From Chara braunii (taxonomy: Eukaryota; Streptophyta; Charophyceae; Charales; Characeae): 30,264 nt of DNA. Made by a program: the position numbers and the translations under genes. Below the pieces are notes generated by a model, which had not been told where the DNA came from, did not search any database, and saw nothing but the letters and a program-made list of their open reading frames with translations. Shown in pieces: positions 18,985-28,918 of the stretch (position 1 is its first letter; every line of letters begins with the position of its first letter). The stretch spans positions 2,930,150-2,960,413 of the forward strand of contig BFEA01000004.1 of assembly GCA_003427395.1 (NCBI GenBank), given 5' to 3'.

Positions 18985-20421
18985 CTACGTCTGTCGTGTT
19001 TGTCGAGGTGACCCAATGATAATCCCGCTAATTTCGCCAATAAAATTTATCCGTCCAAACCTCCGCTCGTCGGTATTTTTCGTCGTATTCAGGGTCGTCC
19101 GTACAGGCGGGCTCGAATCGAACCTCCGTGGGGGCTGATCGGATCGCCCGATCATGCCCGCTAGATGAAGATACTGGAGTGGATCGACCACGTCAGCAGC
19201 GTCAGAGGAAGAAGATCCCGATGTTGACGTTATTGCCGTTGAGAGGGAAGGCTGCTCATATGCCACGAGTTCTTCTCCTTGGGCCGTGTCCATCAATGCG
19301 GTCATTCGTCCTTGGTTTAGAGCAACAGGGGCCGTAGCCGGCGGGGGTTGATTACGTTTTGGCTGCAAACAGTCCCGAGCAAAATGTCCAGGCTGTTTGC
19401 AGTTAAAACACTCGATCTTTGCTGCTGGGTTAGCCGGGTGAGGGAACTGTGCGGGATAACCAGGTGCAGGCGGGGCAGGCAAGAGAGGAAATGACGTGGG
19501 GGCCGGTCGAGCAGGGGTCGGGTTAAGCTTAATTAGCTTGCTCATTATTTATTTCATCCGCTCCATGTGAGCTGCCTGCATTTGAACCAGGTTGCTCTTC
19601 CATTCAGATTGCTTAGCAGTGGCCATATGGATCATTTGGGCAAGATGCAGGTTTGTTACGGCCGGCGAGGGAGGTTCGTGGGAGATTCTGCTCTTAACTG
19701 CCGCTTTCGGTTGATCCGTTGGGGGAGAGGAAGAAGAAACCGGCAGGATATCGGAAGCGATCCCGTCGGGAAGGTCATGGTCGGGGCGGGGATGAAACCG
19801 TTCTACCGCCCGCAACCATGATCGCCTTTTAGCTGTTACATCCTATATGGTATCTATAATATCTTTGTCTCCCTGACTGATATATTTTTTTATATCAGCC
19901 AGATTCAGTTCCAACGCTTTAGCGATGATAGCAGATAGCTGGTGTGTCTTCGGCGGGACCTTTTTCTGTAACTTCTCTCTCAACGTCGGACTTCGTAGAT
20001 GATCAATGAACAAATCTCGATTGGACTTCTCGTCTCGCCTCGATTTGTCCATCGTGGTTTGAAATCTATCCACGAAATCGGGTAGCAATTCCCCTGGTCC
20101 TTGTGGCCGAGTTTTGAGCACGTACCAGGCGGCATCTTCACTGACCGTACCGAATCGAGCCAAGAATGCTTGTTTGAAAGTATTCCAATCTACCCATGTA
20201 TGCTTTCTAAACCAGTCATATGACGTATTATGGAGTAGCAAGGTAAGAACGCGTGGAAGATCACCCGCGCTATATCCTTGAGCTTCAACGGCTTCCAGCC
20301 AAGCTTCAGGGTGGGTATGGTTAGGGAAGAAGGGGAAAGGGGCAGGGATACTAACGATCACCCTATTACCATCTACCATTGGTATAGCTGGTATAGCCGC
20401 ACCAGATATAGATCTGGTCAC
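18985..20421 (-). pseudogene. Retrotransposon Gag, capsid region plus CCHC nucleocapsid
   Basis: One continuous minus-strand frame of about 479 codons is broken by two stops, a TAG at about 19845 and a TAA at about 19551. It opens after an upstream TAA; 20421 is a GTG and the first ATG is near 20379, so the start is uncertain. Residues about 30-190 are a typical Ty3/gypsy Gag capsid-like domain: HPEAWLEAVEAQGY, then WVDWNTFKQAFLARFG, then LLPDFVDRFQTT, then LREKLQKKVP. A Pro-rich linker leads to the knuckle CFNCKQPGHFARDC, a canonical CX2CX4HX4C at about 19408-19367. Gag would form the particle and bind the element RNA. With protease and RT deleted and two stops, it is a relic. Confidence 0.75.
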
Positions 20422-20490
20422 AGGACGATCTCGGTGAGCGGGTGGGGGACTTCTTCTACCTCTCGCCAGTTCGACTTACTATCATCAGAA

Positions 20491-20504
20491 CCGACACGTG
20501 TCGG
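20491..20504. repeat. 14-bp perfect palindrome next to the primer-binding site
   Basis: CCGACACGTGTCGG overlaps the inner edge of the primer-binding site by two bases. The central CACGTG is a G-box/E-box core. Confidence 0.8.
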
Positions 20505-20515
20505 CTCCGATACCA
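20503..20515 (-). promoter_or_regulatory. Primer-binding site, initiator tRNA-Met type
   Basis: Minus-strand TGGTATCGGAGCC lies directly at the end of the right LTR. Plant initiator tRNA-Met 3' ends give TGGTATCAGAGCC, so 12 of 13 bases fit. This fixes the orientation of the element. Confidence 0.8.
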
Positions 20516-20739
20516 ACCTCATGCCCTGTGCCGTCTTTCGTTCGGAGTGCTAGATGTGCAGAAAGAGGCCCAGAAAAACAGCAAGATGGGGTGTGCCAAG
20601 GATTTTTGGAATTTGAGTGTGGGGACACCTACGGAACTAAAATCCCCCGTGTTGGTCCGACGAAGTAAGTCGATCGTTTTTCGCACGACGTTAATTATGC
20701 GCGCGAAAGTTTGGTGCGAGAGGAGTGAGAAATACAAAT

Positions 20740-21279
20740 TCAATCCAAAAAATATTGTCGGACTTCCCACCTGGCTACAGCCCATCGTTTAGAACAGAAG
20801 GGCTTCGGCACGCTTCGTGTGTCTCGCTTTCGTATCAAGTCCCGTCGTCGTTCAATGACCAGTTCTGAATCCGACGTGGAGGGTCTTAATCGCGTGGCTC
20901 TTTCTCTATGTTCGTCCTCACTCCGCACATGGTAGTGGAAACCCCTGGATTCGTAGCGCTCAAAGCGCTGACATTCGGTTCATAGGGTGCGCGACCAATG
21001 GGGTTCTACTGCCGTCCATGGGATGACAATCAACTCGTTGAATGACAACAATATCGAGTAAGGTGGAAAGTGCGTATCGATAATGACAAACCCAGCCTCT
21101 ACGAACCCTGAACAACGGTTTGCCGGAGGAAAGTAATATTGACCGCCGATTTGTGCGACAGCTTCTTGTACGTCCCACTCACATACACGTGTCCTTTCCT
21201 CGTTGTAGGGAAAAGGCCGTGTTGAGACAAGAGATACAGGAGGATGGCGTCCGATCGAAGGGTGCAGTCCACATATCAA
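20740..21279 (-). pseudogene. LTR-borne reading frame, right copy (broken)
   Basis: Same ORF as 12716-13316. Here the middle part is intact (VCEWDVQEAVAQIGGQYYF, then FVEAGFVIIDTHFPPYSIL), where the left copy is shifted. A TGA near 20980 replaces the first Cys of the CTEC motif, and about five bases are missing near the 5' end relative to the left copy. The frame continues as a basic tail ending FLD. In an RNA started at the predicted promoter it would lie in the 5' leader, ahead of gag. Confidence 0.45.
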
Positions 21280-22317
21280 TCAATTGCAAAAATCCCGAGA
21301 CGTCATCAAGAAAAGAAAACACTTACGCAACCCCCAATCAATCATTTTTGACCCGAGAGAGAGAGAGAGAAAAAGAAAACATTCATCAGCTTGATCATGC
21401 ATGTAACTAAGGGACCAACCCGGGACTCAGGTTTCTGTAAGCCACCGTGGTGTTGATCCCAGACGCCTTATTTCTCGAGGTTGCCCTGTACATCGGCTGC
21501 AGATGTCGTGAAGCATAAGGCAAATGGCATGCGTCGTGAATTCAGAACTACAGATCTAAACACTCTTGCATTCTCGAACAAAATCATGTTGGGGGTTGCG
21601 TCTAATCAACAGGAAAAGACACGCATCTTCATACATACATTCACTGTGGAAAGTGCAAAAATGACATGGGTATACGAGTGAGAAATCAACCAAGGGAATG
21701 GTACACACACCTCCACCATTCACAAGACAAGAGAAACAATTCCTCGGCATATGGGGATTACCCAGGAAACTAATGGAAGAGTTCCGGAAGAAGTTCTTTC
21801 ACAGCGGAAAGCACACAGATTCATTTGCATCCAAGGGGGAAACAAACACTGAGACACATCATCATTCAAAGATAGAAGAGAGAGAGAGGGAGATGAGGGA
21901 GGAAAGTCGAGATAGGAGATGACAAGATCCGAAAAGAAGGAAGTTCGGCGTTGCCGCCGTGCACTCACGCCAGAGATAAAGATCCGCAACAACAAAGGCG
22001 CATTCGCCGTTAATTCCAATATGGCCCCGGGCCAATCACTCACTCAACTCCAATCAATCGGTCCTCATGCCCGCACCGATGATCCCGACCGTCGCGTGCC
22101 AACTCCCACCACTGCGATCGTCAGCCCGCCGATATAAACTCGACGCGGTTCGCCCAGATCCCACATTCCGTTGTGGCGATCAAGCGCGCAACCGGCCAGC
22201 CTATCGTCAGCCCAACAGGACTTTCCGACTCGCACCAAACACTCTGTGTAGCCACTGCTTCCTGGACGCTGGCTCAGGATTCGAGAACGTAAGAGAGATT
22301 TGCGGGCTCGCTTGCGG

Positions 22318-22325
22318 AATTTATA
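22318..22325 (-). promoter_or_regulatory. TATA-like box of the 5' LTR with upstream CCAAT motifs
   Basis: Minus-strand TATAAATT, conserved at the same place in the other LTR. Upstream on the minus strand are attggccaat (22453-22462) and gattgg (22507-22512). Transcription would start near 22290 and read through the LTR ORF and PBS into gag. Confidence 0.5.
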
Positions 22326-23237
22326 GCAGCGAGGAGGGAGACAAGGGAGGGAGAATGCAGGGGGAAAGTCGAAGTGTAAGAGGAGAAGCAGGAAGAGAAG
22401 ACTTTGAGAAGAGCGCTTCGTGGAAGCCATGTTGATCCTTTACAACTTGGCGATTGGCCAATCAGACTCGTCGCGCAATAGGCAGATCCTACCGTACCAC
22501 GCGTCTGATTGGTGGGCGAGAGTAATCGAAGGATCGACCGGACTTGGCAAGCTTTGCTCGAAGGGCGAGAAAAGAAAAGGCGCGAGAAGAAGCGCGAGAC
22601 GGGTCTAAGATTCAGACGATCAAGAAGGGGAAATGGGCGCGCAAAGAGTAGAGCGGGAGAGAGAGAGAGAGGGAGAAAAACAGTTTTGAGGAGAGAGGAA
22701 GAGGAGGGGGGAGGAAAAAGAAGCGCGGGAGAGAGCAATGCGGGGGACAGAGAGGAGACAGCTTTGCATGCGCGGCGCCGTCAACAAAAAGAGAAAAAGG
22801 CACCGAAACAGTTACAGCTTGCCTACATCCTAAACCAATTCAAAATTGAAATCACCATATCCGCGCGCGAAAGAGCGACGCGGGAAAAGAAAGTCCTACG
22901 CCTATTCGTATCCCCACAAAATTCAGAGAGTTTTCCCCAACGCGACCGAGAACATTCACACACAAAAAGGACACGTCGAAGTTTCTCTTATCCCGGAATT
23001 CCCAACTGCCGGGCCCAATTCCCAGTGCGCTCGCTAAGGCGCACGTAAATTCCTATGTATTTCCCGAATTGCAAAAAGAAAAAGCAGAACCCGGGAATCG
23101 TAAAAGCTTCCAAAAGATGGGGGCCCAAAATGCACCCGAAATCAAGAAAACGAAATGGGGTTTTTATGGGGTTGGTATGATACAAGCAAAAAGGGTACGA
23201 AAGATAGCACGGGTTCGGGAAGTAGTTCGTGGGGGTC

Positions 23238-23595
23238 AGGTAGCGTGGGGTGTCAACCTAACACCAATACTTGCTGCCCCTGGAGCAGCCACAGCTGTGC
23301 CAGCCTGGGGCTTCCCCCCTGTAAACTGGTGATTGGCATAAGCACAACCATAACAAGGAGCCTGGGGGAAGTATCTTAGGAGAGGTGGTAAGACGACCTA
23401 CAGTGTCCTACCCACCTATTATTTAACCCCCAACCTCCTGGCATGTATGGTGCTTGCTGCCCCACTGGCCCAGGAGCAGGCATAGCGATGCTACACCAAC
23501 CAGAGCATAGGCTGTCCTGGCTGACGGCCGATCGAAATTGAACCCACAAACCTGTTCCTTGTGATGCCGGTGCTCTGACTAACTTGGCCTGTCAT
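23238..23595 (-). repeat. SINE-like sequence with tRNA-type pol III boxes, copy 2
   Basis: Counterpart of 5986-6345: B-box-like at 23534-23544 and A-box-like at 23572-23582, minus strand. It sits directly beside the outer edge of the LTR retrotransposon. Confidence 0.4.
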
Positions 23596-24345
23596 CTCTT
23601 CAAAAACGAACACATAGTTCCCTCTACCTAGTACTCCACATATCTGGCCTTCGGGCACACATATCTCGCTATACAGTTACAGAGAGCACACAAAGCCTTC
23701 GGGCAGACACAAAAACATGGCCCTATGAAACCCATTCAAACATGCATAGCCTCTGGCCACACACATATACAGACAACTGCGATACTGGGCTGGGGGGGTC
23801 TATCAGGTATATGACGGGGTCTACGCATGCATGGCTTAGCTCTAGGGTAGGGTAGGGATATAAGTCACTCCGGTTAGTCTGAGTTCCGCCTAGCCTTGGG
23901 TAAGCCAGGGGAAGGACGGTAGGATGTGTCCGCGGGCGCTGGCCTGTCTTGCTTAGGTAACCCTGCTGGGTAGACTCTCTGAATTGGGCCTGTAGAACAT
24001 TGCATGAGCCTGGCGTCCGAAGTTCCCGTACAGCAAGGTTTGTCCGCTTCCACTTCCATTAAGGCTGGGAGGTTGGCCCGGCCCTGGTGCTTGTCACTGC
24101 TGTCTGGTCTAAGTTGCCCTCGATACTGGTGGGGTGATGGTCCTGAGTGCCGGTCACACTGAGGTAGGATGGTAGGGACAGGGGGTGCGCTGGGAGTTTT
24201 AACTTGGGGATGGGTAGGGTAGGTGGCCTATCCTGTCAGGACAACCATTGGCTGCCGCTACCAGCAATCACCGCGGGTCGGGTCCTTGGCCTCTACCAAA
24301 AAAAAATAAATAAAGGAGCTACCGCGTGAAGCATTTCTGGACAAG
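23596..24345. other. Non-coding stretch, copy 2
   Basis: Collinear with 6346-7130 of copy 1 with small indels. No gene is recognised. It carries an extra short insertion near 24030-24060 and a poly-A/TAAA patch at 24297-24313. Confidence 0.5.
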
Positions 24346-24351
24346 GGTCCC

Positions 24352-24486
24352 AGGGTACGTTGTGTCGCATTTCTGGAAAGGTTACGGCGGCTGTCTAGAA
24401 AAGTCATCGCGCGTGACAAGTACGACCCAAGTTTGGGAGGACAAAGGGTACATTGTGTCGCACTTGGGCGGCTGTCTAGAAAAGTC
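24352..24486 (+). repeat. Two-unit direct repeat, copy 2
   Basis: Counterpart of 7142-7290; the second unit has lost its ttctggaaag part. A short hexamer array of gttgac lies nearby at 24563-24582. Confidence 0.65.
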
Positions 24487-24712
24487 ACCGCGCCACGCCA
24501 CGCAGGCGACGGCGCGCCAGGCAGTCAAGTCTTCTAGCGAATCGGTGTTGCGTAAAACTGTTCAACGTTGACGTTGACGTTGACGGGCGTAAGTCTTGGC
24601 AAACTTCGTCCCCGCGGTTTGACCTTTCAGTGGAGGTTTTCGGTGATGCGAAGTGCGAATATGGTGATGACGATGGGAGGGGAAGTAGAGCCCAGAGGCC
24701 GGTCTAGAAGTG

Positions 24713-24748
24713 GTCTCTTATACACATCTAGATGTGTATAAGAGACAG
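24713..24748. other. Nextera mate-pair junction adapter left in the assembly
   Basis: The right half, 24730-24748, is exactly the 19-base Tn5 mosaic end AGATGTGTATAAGAGACAG. The left half, 24713-24729, is its reverse complement apart from the outer two bases. Two mosaic ends back to back are the circularisation junction of Nextera mate-pair libraries. Copy 1 has about 125 bases of ordinary sequence in its place (7474-7590), so the adapter marks a false join. Confidence 0.97.
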
Positions 24749-25773
24749 TGATGGCGCTGCTGACCCCGCGGGAGCTGCTAATGAGTATGCGTATCAACCA
24801 TCTGCGGGATCAAGCGGACATAGACGACCTCGACAGAGAGGGTGACCTGGATTGCGCCGCAGATAAGCGGGTGGATGCTATTACCTCGGCGGGCGGGGCG
24901 TGCGTAGGAGATAACAAAGGTAATCGTAAAAGGGCACATACAAAACCTTCTTCTCCCCCTCCTCTCTTATGTCTCCTCTTCTCAAACCTTCGTCACCCCT
25001 CGCTCTCGGTCTTGTCTCCACCTCTTATCTCTCTAAAAGGTTCCAATCGTTGGGTGGTTGTAATCGTTTGGGAAGAGTTCCGTTTGGGAAGAATTCGTCA
25101 CCCTTGTCTGCCTTACTGATTCCGCCTGTGTGCTGGCGATTGGATCGAATGTCGAAACTCCTTCACCTCTGTATGACCTCTGTCTGCTCTCTGTATGGCA
25201 TGTCTGGGCTTTCCTTTGTATGGAGAAGAGAGCAGGAACTGCGATAGCTCCTGTGACACTCTTGGCGACCACGAAAGAACCTGAGGTACGGGTGCCACCG
25301 GCCAGAGCTGAAACGAGAGTGGTTTAAGGTCGTTAATATGTGGATAAAGTCGCGTGAATTTCGTATTCACTGGCATTGAGGGCGTCGACGGCTTTGTATG
25401 GAGCGGAAGCGTCCACTCCAGACGCTTTCTGTTCCCGATTTTCTACGTTCCAGCAGGGGCTGTCTTGTATTTATGTGCCAGTTGTGTGCCGGACGTGTGA
25501 TTCGGAAATTCTCCCTTTGTTTCTTTTCTCTTTTCCGGTCCTCCCGCTTCAGTAGTGTCCTCCTTGGCTAGACGTGATCTGTGCTTTTTGGTTTCCCTTT
25601 CTCCTCTCATTCTTTGGTTTCCCAAAGTTCTTTGATCCGCTTGGAGTGGATTAACCTTCCTGGTTGGCCATTCACTTGTCTCTCTCCCTGAAGGTGGACA
25701 CCTTGATTCACTTTACCTCCCATAGGAGATATTTTCCACTCACTTTACACCTCGCATTCTTTCGGATAGAGTC

Positions 25774-25775
<2 letters not shown>
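24749..25775. other. Unrecognised stretch, copy 2
   Basis: Collinear with about 7590-8605 of copy 1. An open frame at 24748-25119 reproduces the LLTPRELLMSMRINHL segment. Its 5' part is artificial because of the adapter just upstream. No domain is recognised. Confidence 0.3.
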
Positions 25776-25811
<36 letters not shown>

Positions 25812-25825
25812 CGCTGTGAAAAGAC
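25776..25825 (+). repeat. (GT)n plus one ACGCTGTGAAAAGAC unit
   Basis: Single-unit state of the minisatellite that has four units at 8606-8800. Confidence 0.9.
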
Positions 25826-26314
25826 ATTTAATTCAAGTGTATGATGGTGTGTGTGCGTGTGTGTGTGAATGTACATTGAGCAGTTTGGTGTATGGTGGAG
25901 TAACATGAGTTTAATGTTGTCTCCTGAAACTCAGTGGTAATTTTCTAGTTTACTACGCGGTTCAATGCGATTTTCTGAGAGTTAGTGTATCGTGCAGGTA
26001 AATGTTTTCCTTGTTCTTTTGTGTTTTTTTCAAAAATCGAGTGCTGTTAAAATTGTTGACAACATGTGCTGGTGTGTTTTCTACGGTTTTCTTTGTTAGC
26101 TGCTGTTTCTTGGTCTCGTTCCGAATCCTTATTCCCGCTGCCTTGTTCCTGCTCCGTGTGTCTGGTCCTGTTTCCTGGCTCGTTGTCGTGTTTCTGTTTT
26201 CGTTCATTCGTCGATCGTTGCACGACCGCGTTGTTGCCAACGATGGCGACTTTTGCGCGTGCGGGTGCGTTGGGCGCCTTCCCTCGTGGTGGTCATCAGC
26301 GTCCTTAGATGCAG

Positions 26315-26514
26315 CTAACGAGTGCAAATGGTTTGGAGATTACGACTATGCCGTGGAGCTTGTGTCTTGTGGAGGGGATAATCCTTTTGATGGGTGGGTG
26401 AGTAACCCAACCACGCGTGCTGTACTTTTGGACCAAACGTACAAGGACATCGGTGTAGCCAGGCGTAGCGCGAATGAGTCGACGTACTGGGTTGTCATTC
26501 TCGGTACCAGCTAG
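26315..26514 (+). pseudogene. CAP/SCP-like domain, C-terminal exon fragment, copy 2
   Basis: Same 200 bases as 9312-9511, with the same acceptor pattern (ttagatgcag) and the same TAG. By hand, four base differences are seen: two silent third- or first-position changes and two that turn Gly-Ala into Glu-Ser ahead of TYWVVILG. There are no indels, whereas the T-rich intron-like sequence just upstream (25980-26314) differs from copy 1 by several indels. This suggests the segment was under protein-level constraint for some time after duplication, though it is short. Confidence 0.45.
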
Positions 26515-26890
26515 AAGCTCGGGACGTGAACCAACGAGAGGAGGGACAGGAAAAGGATTGGCAGTTTGGCATTCGCTTGGGCCAGATTAGATTAGGAAGC
26601 AAACCATGTGCAGCGAAGAAGATAAGCCACGGCCCACACTCTGAGGATGGACAGTTCGAGATTGACGAATGGGTGGCCACGATCTACGGAGGAAATTTCT
26701 GGGAAATGTATATATCAGTTGTCCCAAATTTCTCTTCTTTTTGGAGGACCGGTTGTCCGTGTCTCATAAAAAGCTTTTCCAAGTTTGACGTACTCCTCGC
26801 CCTATTGTTGTAATCTGGCCTGAGGACAGATAGCGATAATTTTTTTGTGTCCTTGATTGCTCGACAGAATCGACACTGCTTGTGTGTGCG

Positions 26891-26891
26891 T

Positions 26892-26960
<69 letters not shown>
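26891..26960 (+). repeat. Long (GT)n microsatellite
   Basis: About 70 bases of GT followed by a GC alternation (gcgcgcgcgcg), a Z-DNA-prone tract. The copy 1 tract is shorter and lacks the long GC alternation. Confidence 0.95.
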
Positions 26961-26965
<5 letters not shown>

Positions 26966-27186
26966 CGCGCGCGCGCGAGCTAAATACGAGCCTAAGGACG
27001 GGTGTTGAGCGTACTTGTAGAAAGGTTTTCGCTATAGAAGTGCGATCCATTGCTATTGTACTTGGGTAACTTGTCCACTATATACGATGATGCGATTCAT
27101 TGCCATCGTACTTGGTTGAATCCGCTATCCTTCTCGGGCCCTTAACTAGCCGAGGACAGTTTCCTGATCGGTTTCTCTCCGTACGT

Positions 27187-27225
<39 letters not shown>

Positions 27226-27781
27226 GGCGCGCGCGCGTGGACGCTAGAGGCTACGACAGGTGGTGGAAGCACTCTGCCAACGGGACAGGGACATGTAGAC
27301 ATGTGTTATGTAACATCCAGTGCATATAGTAGACAAGAATACTGTATAAAGCCGTTGAAAATAGGGTGATAGAGGGGTTCAATGGTTCATTGTGCTAGAA
27401 GGAAGGTTGGCTACAACACCTCTGCAGTTCGTTGTGGGAAGAAGACTGATAAGTTTTGTTGAGGTAAATGCATGAGGGAACGGCAAGGGGGGAATGGTGC
27501 TGAAGAGTTCAATGGCCTCAGTGGCCTGTGGTTGGAGAAGACGTTAGGTGGACTCATGAGGTCCTATTTCCTAGTTTTTGCGATCGGGATTGGTTGTAGC
27601 ACTGTACTGGTTTTGGCCTTCGAGGACGTCTCTCGATGTTTGAGCACTGTACTCGTTTTGGCTATTGAGAAGCGCTCTGGCGATGTTTGCTACCTTCATT
27701 GTGGAGATGGACGGTGTAGATCTTGATATGGCGGTCGATAATCGTCTTCCTGATGATGAAGGAAGAACATGATTGGGACTG

Positions 27782-27785
<4 letters not shown>
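26961..27785. other. Unrecognised stretch, copy 2
   Basis: Counterpart of 9894-10725. No gene is recognised. A GT tract lies at 27190-27220. Confidence 0.5.

Positions 27786-27867
<82 letters not shown>
27786..27867 (+). repeat. (GA)n microsatellite
   Basis: About 82 bases of pure GA at the point where copy 1 has its extra 1.05 kb, so it marks either a deletion or an assembly collapse. Confidence 0.95.
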
Positions 27868-27870
<3 letters not shown>

Positions 27871-28044
27871 AAAGAAAGTTAGCATGGCTGCCATGGCCCT
27901 ATGCAAGGGGGGCACGCGCAATCGTGGAGAGAAAAAAATTAAAACATAGAAAACGAGAAAGAAAAGAGGGATCTTTTCGTTTTTTTTTTCCCCGTATTCG
28001 TGTGTTCTTTTTGAAGCGGCATAGTTCAGAAAGATAAATATGCT

Positions 28045-28081
28045 CTGATGAGTCGGTGAAACTCCGACGAAACAGTTTGTC
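28045..28081 (+). ncRNA. Hammerhead ribozyme core (short stem III)
   Basis: Core box 1 CTGATGA (28045-28051); stem II GTCGG/CCGAC (28052-28056 with 28064-28068) closed by a 7-nt loop; core box 2 GAAA (28069-28072); a C-G pair closing a 5-nt loop; then GTC (28079-28081), the usual cleavage triplet. All invariant core bases are present. Hammerheads with a two-pair stem III are known from retrozymes and Penelope-like elements and often act as dimers. A convincing stem I cannot be drawn: 28019-28043 upstream prefers its own 5-bp hairpin (GCATA/TATGC), so this copy may be weak. It lies in a piece of about 170 bases (27997-28170) that copy 1 lacks. Confidence 0.7.
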
Positions 28082-28415
28082 ACAGCCCCTCGTTTGTTGT
28101 CCTCTTCTCTCTCTCTGCCTACGGTTAACCGGGCAGTTCTGTTTGTGACGATATATTATACAAATAATATATATATTATGGATTCTGCATTCGGTCTGAC
28201 CAGCCCCCCCAAAAAAATTGTCGGGACTCGGGAGCCATTTCGTCAGTTTGAACGGGCCCCGTCGGGCATGTCAAGAGCCAGCCGGAAGGGCAACGGGGCC
28301 CCGGGGTTACACTGGCTGGCGGGTGGCCCGTGCTGCATGATATGTTAAGTACTAAATTAGTAGGGTTGGAAGGCTTGTAGGCACGTAGGCTCGACAAAGC
28401 ATGTACTAGGCATGA

Positions 28416-28918
28416 CAACCTAGTTAAGTGGATTTGGATGAAGGGTTGAGAATCGTGAGATGTGAGCAGTTGGTGATGATGAAGAAAAGATTTTGACCAC
28501 CTTTTAATATGTTGATGCATTTTAACTTTTCAAAGTTGGATTCGAGCTTTAAGATAATGTTAAATAAACAGTTCAACCAACGAAGATATCAATAACAGAG
28601 AAGTTCTTTCATTTTCAGACTTAACAGTTCAGAATCTCCGGTTATCACGAGAAGTTTCTAGGCCACCGAACGTTCGGTTTTTTATGTTAATTCTGTCAAT
28701 TTTTGTGTCTGGTCACTCTGGTTTGTAAAATGTTCTCTGTGTCTTTGCCCATCTGTGATTCGGGGCCTCGGGGATAAATTTGAAAGTCCAGGGATTATGC
28801 TTCAAAGTGTTTAAAAGGTTTGCTTGTGTGTGTTTGGTTGCAGAGCGTTCAGGATATTATAGCAATAGGTTGTCTCTGACAGTGTCTGGAATCTGGACTC
28901 TGAAGCGCATATGGCTCA
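28416..28918. other. Stretch without recognised gene
   Basis: AT-richer single-copy-looking sequence to the right of the duplicated unit. No ORF or RNA gene is supported. Confidence 0.5.

Larger units (their letters stand above)
12492..23230 (-). mobile_element. LTR retrotransposon, Ty3/gypsy-like, non-autonomous
   Basis: Two direct repeats of about 2.72 kb (12492-15211 and 20515-23230) flank 5.3 kb of internal sequence. On the minus strand the primer-binding site follows the right LTR at once, so that LTR is the 5' one. Internal order on the minus strand is Gag with CCHC knuckle, an HHCC integrase fragment, then unrelated ORFs. Protease, reverse transcriptase and RNase H are absent, so mobilisation would need another element's enzymes. 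The integrase zinc finger and layout favour Ty3/gypsy. A hand count over about 290 aligned LTR bases at the PBS end gave roughly 25 differences, so the insertion is old. No clear target duplication could be read at the ends, and the boundaries may be off by about 15 bases. Confidence 0.8.
20515..23230 (-). repeat. 5' LTR (right copy)
   Basis: Partner of 12492-15211. On the minus strand the promoter motifs lie about 0.9 kb from its start. That gives a U3 of about 0.94 kb and an unusually long R-U5 of about 1.8 kb, which contains the LTR reading frame. It lacks the TG/CA-like extensions seen at the other LTR. Confidence 0.85.
12251..28415 (+). repeat. Duplicated unit, copy 2 (interrupted by an LTR retrotransposon)
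   Basis: Starts with poly-T (12251-12281) and the same aacacatctgaaaac stretch as copy 1, continues through the GC block to 12480, is broken by the retrotransposon, and resumes near 23231 with gggtcaggtagcgtggggtg. It ends where copy 1 meets the gap (aggcatga at about 28408-28415). No Penelope-like element is present at the position occupied in copy 1. Bases 12282-12340 preserve that empty site. Confidence 0.8.

Noticed and set aside
22065-22430. Minus-strand ORF in the 5' LTR starting with a signal-peptide-like hydrophobic stretch
   Set aside because: The other LTR has a stop after about 40 codons in the same frame, the TATA box lies inside it, and the hydrophobic part is a CT-rich promoter tract.
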